Of a DNA stretch of 60,000 bases, positions 49,101-59,231 are shown piece after piece. The notes under the pieces were generated by a model. The model worked only from the letters and a program-made list of their open reading frames with translations. It was not told where the DNA came from and ran no database searches. Where the stretch lies: NCBI RefSeq assembly GCF_037975245.1, contig NC_092564.1:12054484-12114483 (forward strand), in the 5' to 3' direction. The translations under genes were made by a program, and so were the position numbers. Positions within the stretch are counted from its first letter, which is position 1. The number at the start of each line of letters is the position of its first letter. Source of the DNA: Apostichopus japonicus (Eukaryota > Echinodermata > Holothuroidea > Aspidochirotida > Stichopodidae).

Positions 49101-52100
49101 CGCAGGACGATGACGACCTAGGAAGAAGTGTGATGTCTGTGGAAGGTGGATATAGACGGAAGGAGATGCATTAAGACCCTGGAAGATGCCACCAGAAGAA
49201 GACGAGGCGGGGGGGGGGGTCTCAGGGTTAGTGGGTGGGTTATGTTTTTGATATGTTCTAACTGTTTTTCTAGCCTTGTTTTTCATATGCAGAAGACTGA
49301 TTAAGACGCAGGACGTTAAAGACGATAGAAGCAGGATGATGACAGTGGGACGCAGACGGAAGGAGGTGCATTTAGACGCTAGACGATGCCACCAGAAGAA
49401 GAGGGGGGTCCCAGGGTTAGTGGGTGGGTTATGTTTTTCATATGTTCTAACTGTTTTTCTAGCCTTGTTGTTTCAGATGCAGAAGACGGATCAAGACGCA
49501 GGACGATGACGACCTAGGAAGAAGTGTGATGTCTGTGGAAGGTGGATATAGACGGAAGGAGATGCATTAAGACCCTGGAAGATGCCACCAGAAGAAGACG
49601 AGGCGGGGGGGGGGGGTCTCAGGGTTAGTGGGTGGGTTATGTTTTTGATATGTTCTAACTGTTTTTCTAGCCTTGTTTTTCAGATGCAGAAGACTGATTA
49701 AGACGCAGGACGTTGAAGACGTTAGAAGCAGGATGATGACAGTGGGACGCAGACGGAAGGAGGTGAATTAAGACGCTGGACGATGCCACCAGAAGAAGAG
49801 GGGGGTCCCAGGATTAGTGGGTGGGTTATTTTTATATATGTTCTTACTGTTTTACTAGCCTTGTTTTTTCAGATGAAGAAGACAGATTAAGACGCAGGAC
49901 GTTGTCGACGTAAGAAGCAGGATGATGACAGTGAGACGCAGACGGAAGGAGGTCCATTAAGACGCTAGACGATGCCACCAGAAGAAGATGGGGGGTGTCT
50001 CAGGGTTAGTGGAAGGGTTATCGTTTTAATATGTTCTGTTTTCCTAGCCTTGTTTTTTCAGATGCAGAAGACAGATTAGGACGCAGGACGTTGAAGACGT
50101 AAGAAAGCAGGATGATGACAGTGAGACGCAGACGGAAGGAGGTGCATTTAGACGCTAGACGATGCCACCAGAAGAAGAGGGGGGTCCCAGGGTTAGTGGG
50201 TGGGTTATGTTTTTCATATGTTCTAACTGTTTTTCTAGCCTTGTTGTTTCAGATGCAGAAGAAGACGGATCAAGACGCAGGACGATGACGACCTAGGAAG
50301 AAGTGTGATGTCTGTGGAAGGTGGATATAGACGGAAGAAGATGCATTAAGACCCTGGAAGATGCCACCAGAAGAAAAGGGGGGGGGGTCTCAGGGTTAGT
50401 GGGTGGGTTATGTTTTTGATATGTTCTAACTGTTTTTCTAGCCTTGTTTTTTTCAGATGCAGAAGACTGATTAAGACGCAGGACGTTGAAGACGTAAGAA
50501 GCAGGATGATGACATTGAGACGCAGACGGAAGGAGGTGCCTTAAGACGCTAGACGATGCCACAGAAGAAGATGGGGGGGGGGTCTCATGGTTAGTGGAAG
50601 GGTTATGTTTTTGATATGTTCTAACTGTTTTTCTAGCCTTGTTTTTTCAGATGCAGAAGACAGATTAAGACGCAGGACGTTGTAGACGTTAGAAGCAGGA
50701 TGATGACAGTGGGACGCAGACGGAAGGAGGTGAATTAAGACGCTGGACGATGCCACCAGAAGAAGAGGGGGGTCCCAGGGTTAGTGGGTGGGTTATTTTT
50801 ATATATGTTCTAACTGTTTTACTAGCCTTGTTTTTTCAGATGCAGAAGACAGATTAAGACGCAGGACGTTGTCGACGTAAGAAGCAGGATGATGACAGTG
50901 AGACGCAGACGGAAGGAGGTCCATTAAGACGCTAGACGATGCCACCAGAAGAAGATGGAGGGGTGTCTCAGGGTTAGTGGAAGGGTTATCTTTTTAATAT
51001 GTTCTAACTGTTTTCCTAGCCTTGTTTTTTCAGATGCAGAAGACAGATTAGGACGCAGGACGTTGAAGACGTAAGAAGCAGGATGATGACAGTGGGACGC
51101 AGACGGAAGGAGGTGCATTAAGGCGCTAGACGATGCCACCAGAAGAAGAGGGGGGTCCCAGGATTAGTGGGTGGGTTATGTTTTTCATATGTTCTAACTG
51201 TTTTTTAGCCTTGTTTTTTCAGATGCAGAAGACAGATTGAGACGCAGGACGTTAAAAACGATAGAAGCAGGATGATGACAGTGGGACGCAGACGGAAGGA
51301 GGTCCATTTAGACGCTAGACGATGCCACCAGAAGAAGAGGGGGGTCCCAGGGTTAGTGGGTGGGTTATGTTTTTCATATGTTCTAACTGTTTTTCTAGCC
51401 TTGTTGTTTCAGATGCAGAAGAAGACGGATCAAGACGCAGGACGATGACGACCTAGGAAGAAGTGTGATGTCTGTGGAAGGTGGATATAGACGGAAGGAG
51501 ATGCATTAAGACCCTGGAAGATGCCACCGGAAGAAGAGGGAGGAGGGTCTCAGGGTTAGTGGGTGGGTTATGTTTTTCATATGTTCTAACTGTTTTTCTA
51601 GCCTTGTTTTTTCAGATGCAGAAGACTGATTAAGACGCAGGACGTTGAAGACGTAAGAAGCAGGATGATGACAGTGGGATGCAGACGGAAGGAGGTGATT
51701 TAAGACGCTGGACGATGCCACCAGAAGAAGAGGGGGATCCCAGGTGTTGGTGGGTTATGTTTTTCATATGTTCTAACTGTTTTTCTAGCCTTGTTTTTTC
51801 AGATGCAGAAGACAGATTAAGACGCAGGACGTTGAAGACGTAAGAAGCAGGATGATGACAGTGAGACGCAGACGGAAGGAGGTGCCTTAAGACGCTGGAC
51901 GATGCCAGCAGAAGAAGATGGGGGGGGGGTGTCTCAGGGTTAGTGAGAGGGTTATGTTTTTGATATGTTCTAACTGTTTTTCTAGCCTTGTTTTTTCAGA
52001 TGCAGAAGACCGATTAAGACGCAGGACGATGAAGTTGTTAAAAGAAGGATAATGTTGGTGGAAGGTTGAGGCAGACGTAAGGAGGTGGATTAAGAGGCTG

Positions 52101-52856
52101 GGCGATGCTACCAGGAGGAGAGGGGGGGTCCCAGGGTTAGTGGGTGGGTTACGTATGTCATATGTTCTAACTGTTTTTCTAGCCTTGTTGTTTCAGATGC
52201 ACTAGATGGATTAAGACGCAGGACCATGACGATATAAGAAGAAGGATGATGTAGGTGGAAGGTGGAGGCAGACTGAAGGAGGTGGACTAAGAGGCTGGAC
52301 GATGCCATCAGAATTAGAGGGGGGTCCCAGGGTTAGTGGGTGGGTTATGTTTTTGATATGTTCTAACTGTTTTTCTAGCCTTGTTGTTTCAGATGCAGAA
52401 GAAACCGGATTAAGACGCAGGACTACGTAGAAGAATGATGACAGTGAAATGCAGACGGAAGGAGGTGCATTAAGACCCTGGACGATGCCACCAGAGGAAG
52501 AGGGGGGGTCCCAGGGTTAGTGAGTGGGTTATGTTTTTGATATGTTCTAACTGTTTTTCTAGCCTTGTTTTTTCAGATGCAGAAGACTGATTAAGAAGCA
52601 GGAAGTTGAAGACGTAAGAAGCAGGATGATGACAGTGGGACGCAGACGGAAGTAGGTGAATTAAGACGCTGGACGATGCCACCAGAAGAAGAGGGGCGTC
52701 CCAGGGTTAGTGGGTGGGTTATGTTTTTCATATGTTCTAACTGTTTTTCTAGCCTTGTTTTTTCAGATGCAGAAGACAGATTAAGACGCAGGACGTTGAA
52801 GACGTAAGAAGCAGGATGATGACAGTGGGACACAGACGGAAGGAGGTGCATTAAGA

Positions 52857-54664
52857 CGCTAGAAGATGCCACCAGAAGAAGAGGGGTGGATCGCAGGGTT
52901 AGTGGTTGGGTTATGTTTTTGATATGTTCTAACTGTTTTTCTAGCCTTGTTGTTTCAGATGCAGAAGAAGACGGATCAAGACGGAAGGAGGTGCATTAAG
53001 ACGCTAGAAGATGCCACCAGAAGAAGAGGGGGGTCCCAGGGTTAGTGGGTGGGTTATGTTTCCATATGTTCTAACTGTTCTTCTAGCCTTGTTGTTTCAG
53101 ATGTAGAAGAAGACGGATCAAGACGCAGGACGATGAAGACGTAAGAAGTAGGATGATGACAGTGGGACGCAGACGGAAGGAGGTGCATTAAGACGCTGGA
53201 CGATGCTACCAGGAGAAGAGGGGGGTCCCAGGTTTATTGGGTGGGTTATGTTTTTGATATGTTCTAACTGTTTTTCTAGCCTTGATTTTTCAGATGCAGA
53301 AGACAGATTAAGACGCAGGACGTTGAACACGTAAGAAGCAGGATGATGACAGTGGGAAGCAGACGGAAGGAGGTGCATTAAGACGCTGGATGATGCCACC
53401 AGAAGAAGAGGGGGATCCCAGGGTTAGTGGGTGGGTTATGTTTTTGATATGTTCTAACTGTTTTTCTAGCCTTGTTTTTCTGATGCAGAAGACAGATTAA
53501 GACGCAGGACGATGACGACTAGGAAGAAGTGTGATGTCTGTGGAAGGTGGATATAGACGGAAGGAGATGCCTTAAGACCCTGGAAGATGCCACCAGAAGA
53601 AGAGGGGGGTCCCAGGGTTAGTGGGTGGGTTATGTTTTTGATATGTTCTAACTGTTTTTCTAGCCTTGTTGTTTCAGATGCAGAAGAAGACGGATCAAGA
53701 CGCAGGACGACGTAGAAGAATGATGACAGTGGGATGCAGACGGAAGGAGGTGCATTAAGACGCTAGAAGATGCCACCAGAAGAAGAGGGGTGGATCGCAG
53801 GGTTAGTGGTTGGGTTATGTTTTTGATATGTTCTAACTGTTTTTCTAGCCTTGTTGTTTCAGATGCAGAAGAAGACGGATCAAGACGGAAGGAGGTGCAT
53901 TAAGACGCTAGAAGATGCCACCAGAAGAAGAGGGGGGTCCCAGGGTTAGTGGGTGGGTTATGTTTCCATATGTTCTAACTGTTCTTCTAGCCTTGTTGTT
54001 TCAGATGTAGAAGAAGACGGATCAAGACGCAGGACGATGAAGACGTAAGAAGTAGGATGATGACAGTGGGACGCAGACGGAAGGAGGTGCATTAAGACGC
54101 TGGACGATGCTACCAGGAGAAGAGGGGGGTCCCAGGTTTATTGGGTGGGTTATGTTTTTGATATGTTCTAACTGTTTTTCTAGCCTTGATTTTTCAGATG
54201 CAGAAGACAGATTAAGACGCAGGACGTTGAACACGTAAGAAGCAGGATGATGACAGTGGGAAGCAGACGGAAGGAGGTGCATTAAGACGCTGGATGATGC
54301 CACCAGAAGAAGAGGGGGATCCCAGGGTTAGTGGGTGGGTTATGTTTTTGATATGTTCTAACTGTTTTTCTAGCCTTGTTTTTCTGATGCAGAAGACAGA
54401 TTAAGACGCAGGACGATGACGACTAGGAAGAAGTGTGATGTCTGTGGAAGGTGGATATAGACGGAAGGAGATGCCTTAAGACCCTGGAAGATGCCACCAG
54501 AAGAAGAGGGGGGTCCCAGGGTTAGTGGGTGGGTTATGTTTTTGATATGTTCTAACTGTTTTTCTAGCCTTGTTGTTTCAGATGCAGAAGAAGACGGATC
54601 AAGACGCAGGACGACGTAGAAGAATGATGACAGTGGGATGCAGACGGAAGGAGGTGCGTTAAGA
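52857..54664 (+). repeat. 904-bp higher-order repeat, two copies
   Basis: 52,857-53,760 repeats at 53,761-54,664. It includes the distinctive shortened monomer (ACGGATCAAGACGGAAGG) and the rare GATTTTTCAG and TTTTTCTGATG acceptor variants. Confidence 0.92.
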
Positions 54665-55511
54665 CGCCGGACGATGCCACCAGAGGAAGAGGGGGGGTCC
54701 CAGGGTTAGTGAGTGGGTTATGTTTTTCATATGTTCTAACTGTTTTTCTAGCCTTGTTTTTTTTCAGATGCAGAAGACAGATTAAGACGCAGGACGTTAA
54801 AGACGATAGAAGCAGGATGATGACAGTGAGACGCAGACGGAAGGAGGTGCATTAAGACGCTAGACGATGCCACCAGAAGAAGATGGGGGGTGTGTCAGGG
54901 TTAGTGGTTGGGTTATGTTTTTGATATGTTCTATCTGTTTTTCTAGCCTTGTTTTTTTTTAGATGCAGAAGACAGATTAGGACGCATGACGTTGAAGACG
55001 TAAGAAGCAGGATGATGACAGTGAGACGCAGACGGAAGGAGGTGCATTAAGACGCTAGACGATGCCACCAGAAGAAGAGGGGGGTCCCAGGGTTAGTGGG
55101 TGGGTTATGTTTTTGATATGTTCTAACTGTTTTTCTAGCCTTGATGTTTCAGATGCAGAAGAAGACGGATCAAGACGCAGGACGATGACGACCTAGGAAG
55201 AAGTGTGATGTCTGTGGAAGGTGGATATAGACGTAAGGAGATGCATTAAGACCCTGAAAGATCCCACCAGAAGAAGAGGGGTGGATCGCAGGGTTAGTGG
55301 GTCTGTTATGTTTTTGATATGTTCTAACTGTTTTTCTAGCCTTGTCTTTTCAGATGCAGAAGACAGATAAAGACGCTGGAGGATGAAGACGTCAGAAGCA
55401 GGATGATGACAGTGGGAAGCAGACGGAAGGAGGTGCATCAAGACGCTGGACGATGCCAGCAGAAGAAAAGGAGGATTCCCAGGGTTAGTGGGTCGGTTAT
55501 GTATTTTATGT

Positions 55512-56586
55512 TGTTACAGGCCCCTAAGTAATCTCAATAATTTGTATGATTTTTGCAACAATTAGTTGTATTATAAATCAATATTACAGAATATTATAAA
55601 TTAATCTAAGAATCATATTATAGAACTGCCTGGTGTGTGTGCAGAATATTTGGAAAAGTTGAGAAGCTTCTAGAAGAGTTAGAACATTTGAGAACAATTT
55701 AGAACATCTCAACACAGTACACATTTGAACATACTAGAACATTGGAGTGCTGCCATGGGGACATCCCCTGTGCTATTTTTAGAACACTAGGTGAGGATTT
55801 CCTGGAAAGGTGAAGTGACCTTTTGGATTGGTTGAACTGAGCTGGAGCTACTGTAAGATGCTTCTAGAATGGATGGACATTGCAAGATCTTTCTGGACTT
55901 GTGAAAAGGCTATATAAGCACCTGATAATTTGAGATCAAGAGTTTTAACCATCTTGGCTCTGGGAGTTTAATAGCATCTCGCTCAAGTAAATCCTACAAT
56001 TCCAGTGTGAGTAAATACTCACTTAGTTTGACAGTAAAGTTATAGCTGTCTCTTTATTAGTGGATTTGCTACAAGTTTACCGGCTTCGAAGTCGCCCATC
56101 GTTGTGTAGCCGTCTTCGGTTCTGTGCCAGTCAGCACTACTTATTGTGGCCTCTGAGTTACCCAAGGACAGGAATCCAAGGATAAACAAGCTGCAAGCAC
56201 AACTTGGACATTCATTAGTAGTCGACCTCCGAAGTGGAAGTCATCAAGTTGGGAGCTGGATTTCTTCAATATTGGACATTCGTCCGTCGACAAGTTTCGC
56301 TGGAATATTCGCCAGGACTTTTTGTCACTGGACTTATGCTGCAGCTCGCGTCGCGGCACACACCAGGTCGTGAGTAAATTATAGTATAACTTATTAAATC
56401 TGTTTTAGTGTAAACTGCTTTGATATTGATAAATGATCTTTGTTTGATTTTAATTACCTTGAACACACAATTAAATAAATACTTAATGTTATATTTAAAG
56501 TTAAATTTTACAGTGTATTGTTTAGTCATTTGAGTTGTGAATCCAAGGGGAGGGGTATTCTGGCCTTGATCGAGTTGATCGTAACA
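55512..56586 (+). mobile_element. solo LTR of a retrotransposon
   Basis: 1,075 bp with ends TGTTAC and GTAACA, flanked by a 4-bp direct repeat ATGT (55,508-55,511 and 56,587-56,590). It sits inside the intron-like block of one monomer. Excising it and one ATGT leaves a block of normal length with two substitutions. Inside are a TATA box (TATATAAG, 55,911) and AATAAA (56,474-56,479), as expected for an LTR promoter and poly(A) signal. TG...CA ends with a 4-bp duplication fit Ty3/Gypsy-type elements best. No internal coding region or second LTR is present, so recombination between two LTRs is likely. The 75-codon frame at 56,146 is not recognisable. Confidence 0.85.
55911..55918 (+). promoter_or_regulatory. 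TATA box in the LTR
   Basis: TATATAAG about 400 bp into the LTR, the usual position at the end of U3. If active, it would start plus-strand transcription into the remaining monomers. Confidence 0.5.
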
Positions 56587-56935
56587 ATGTGTTCTAACTG
56601 TTTTTCTAGCCTTGTTTTTTTTCAGATGCAGAAGACAGATTAAGACGCAGGATGATGACGACTTAAGAAGAAGGATGATGACAGGGGATGCAGACCGAGG
56701 GAGGTGCATTAAGACGCTGGACGATGCCCCCAGAAGAAGAGGGGGGTCCTTGGGTATTGGGTGCGTTATGTTTTTGATATGTTCTAACTGTTTTTCTAGC
56801 CTGTTTTTTCAGATGCAGAAGACAGATTAAGACGCAGGACGATGACGACCTAGGGAGAAGTGGGATGTCTGTGGAAGGTGGATATAGACGGAAGGAGGTG
56901 CATTAAGACGCTGGACGATGCCACCAGAAGAAGAG

Positions 56936-57335
56936 GGGGAGGGGTCCCAAGGTTAGTGGGTGCGTTATGTATTTGGTATGTTCTAATTGTTTTTCTAGCC
57001 TTGTTTTTCAGATGCAGAAGACGGATAAAGACGCAGGACGATGACGACGTATGAAGAAGGATGATGTTTTTGGAAGGTGGATGCAGACCGATGGAGGTGC
57101 ATTAAGACGTTGGAAGATGCCACCAGAAGAAGAGGGGGAGGGGGTCCCAAGGTTAGTGGGTGCGTTATGTATTTGGTATGTTCTAATTGTTTTTCTAGCC
57201 TTGTTTTTCAGATGCAGAAGACGGATAAAGACGCAGGACGATGACGACGTATGAAGAAGGATGATGTTTTTGGAAGGTGATCCAGATGGAAGGAGGTACA
57301 TTAAGACGCTGGACGATGCCACCAGAAGAAGAGGG
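56936..57335 (+). repeat. 200-bp monomer duplicated in tandem
   Basis: Two adjacent near-identical monomers with offset exactly 200 (shared GGTCCCAAGGTTAGTGGG and GATGTTTTTGGAAGG). Confidence 0.88.
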
Positions 57336-58139
57336 GGTCGCAGGGTTAGTGGGTGGGTTATGTTTGTGATATGTTCTTACTGTTTTTCTAGCCTTGTTGT
57401 TTCAGATGCAGAAGAAGACGGATTAAGACACAGGACGATGAAGACGTAAGACGCAGGATGATGACAGTGGGAGGCAGACGGAAGGAGGTGCATTAAGACG
57501 CTGGACGATGCCACCAGACGATGCCCATGCTCAGTGGGTGGGTTATGTATTTGATATGTTCTGTTTTTCTAGCCTTTTCGTTTCAGATGCAGAAAGAGGA
57601 TGATGACGGTGGAAGGTGGATGCAGACGGAAGTAGGTGGATTAAGATGCTGGACGATGCCACTAGAGGAAGAGGGGGGGGTCCCAAGGTTAGTGGGTGGG
57701 TGATGTATTTGATAGGCTGGAACTGGTTTTCTAGACTTGATTTTTTCAGATGCAGAAGACGGATTAAGACACATGACGATGATGACGTAAGAAGAAGTGT
57801 GATGTCTGTGGAAGGTGGATGCAGACTGAAGGAGGTGCATTAAGATGCTGGACCATGCCACCAGAAGAAGAGGGGGTCCCAGGGTTAGTGAGTGGGGTTA
57901 TGTATTTGATATGTTCTGTTTTTCTAGCCTTGTTGTTTCAGATGCAGAAGAAGCTTGATGACGGTGGAAGGTGGATGCAGACGGAAGTAGGTGGATTAAG
58001 AGGCTGGACGATGCCACCAGAAGAATGGTGGGGGTTCCAGGGTTAGTGGGTGGGTTATGTTTTCGATATGTTCTAACTGTTTTTGTAGCCTTGTTGTTTC
58101 AGATGAAGAAGAAGACGGATTAAGACGCAGGACGACGTA

Positions 58140-58915
58140 GAAGAAGGATGATTTCAGTGGGACGCAGACGGAAGGAGGTGGATTAAGATGCTAAACGATG
58201 CCACCAGAAGAAGAGGGGGGTCCCAGGGTTATTGGATGGGTTATGTATTTGATTTGTTCTAACTGTTTTTCTAGCCTTGTTTTTTCAGATGCAGAAGACG
58301 GATTAAGACGCATGACAATGACGACGTACGAAGAAGGATGATGTTTGTGGAAGGTGGATGCAGACGAAAGGAGGTGCATAACAACGCTGGACCATGCCAC
58401 CAGGAGAAGAGGGGCGGCTCCCAGGTTTAGTGGGTGGGTTATGTTTTTTATATGTTCTAACTGGTTTTCTAGCCTTGTTTTTTCAGATGCAGAAGACGGA
58501 TTTAGACACAGGACGATGACGACGTAAGAAGAAGGATGATTTCAGTGGGACGCAGACGGAAGGAGGTGGATTAAGATGCTAAACGATGCCACCAGAAGAA
58601 GAGGGGGGTCCCAGGGTTATTGGATGGGTTATGTATTTGATTTGTTCTAACTGTTTTTCTAGCCTTGTTTTTTCAGATGCAGAAGACGGATTAAGACGCA
58701 TGACAATGACGACGTACGAAGAAGGATGATGTTTGTGGAAGGTGGATGCAGACGAAAGGAGGTGCATAACAACGCTGGACCATGCCACCAGGAGAAGAGG
58801 GGCGGCTCCCAGGTTTAGTGGGTGGGTTATGTTTTTGATATGTTCTAACTGGTTTTCTAGCCTTGTTTTTTCAGATGCAGAAGACGGATTTAGACACAGG
58901 ACGATGACGACGTAA
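58140..58915 (+). repeat. 388-bp dimer repeat, two copies
   Basis: 58,140-58,527 repeats at 58,528-58,915 (shared GATTTCAGTGGGACGC, GATGCTAAACGATGCC and GGGGCGGCTCCCAGG). Confidence 0.9.
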
Positions 58916-59231
58916 GAAGAAGTGTGATGTCTGTGGAAGGTGGATGCAGACTGAAGGTGCATTAATATGCTGGACCATGTCACCAGAAGAAGAGGGGGGG
59001 GGGGGTCCCAGGGTTAGTGAGTGGGGTTATGTATTTGATATGTTCTGTTTTTCTAGCCTTGTTGTTTCAGATGCAGAAGAAGGATGATGACGGTGGAAGG
59101 TGGATGCAGACGGAAGTAGGTGGATTAAGACGCTGGACGATGCCACCAGAAGAAGAGTGGGGGTTCCAGGGTTAGTGGGTGGGTTATGTATTTGATATGT
59201 TCTAACTGTTTTTGTAGTCTTGTTGTTTCAG

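Larger units (their letters stand above)
16831..55507 (+). repeat. giant tandem array of intron/exon-like monomers, main part
   Basis: About 200 monomers of 180-205 bp. In plus orientation each holds, in order: a G run of about 5-17, then TCCCAGG|GTTAGTGGGTGGG; GATATGTTCTAAC; GTTTTTCTAGCC; a T-rich tract ending TTTCAG; then ATGCAGAAGAAGACGG, TTAAGACGCAGGACG, a variable centre, CAGACGGAAGGAGGTG and CCACCAGAAGAAGAG. The first part has intron anatomy of about 61 nt and the rest is a purine-rich block of about 126 nt. Many monomers also have GTAAGA 40 nt after the CAG. At least four types alternate: GTAAGAAGCAGG; GACCTAGGAAGAAGT with TGTCTGTGG; GCACAAGATGG with TGATGTTGGTGG; and a short form with ACGTAGAAGAATG. 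All three plus frames hit stops in nearly every monomer, so it is not a simple repeated protein. Confidence 0.97.

Noticed and set aside
56146-56373. 75-codon plus-strand frame inside the solo LTR
   Set aside because: No recognisable domain. LTRs often hold chance frames of this size, and it lies in the expected untranslated R/U5 part.
16795-58983. Dozens of minus-strand frames of 60-205 codons with similar peptides, as a protein-coding gene family
   Set aside because: They are the complement of the tandem monomer. They run through intron-like and exon-like parts equally, change frame with G-run length and have no splice context on that strand. They are listed only as a property of the repeat.
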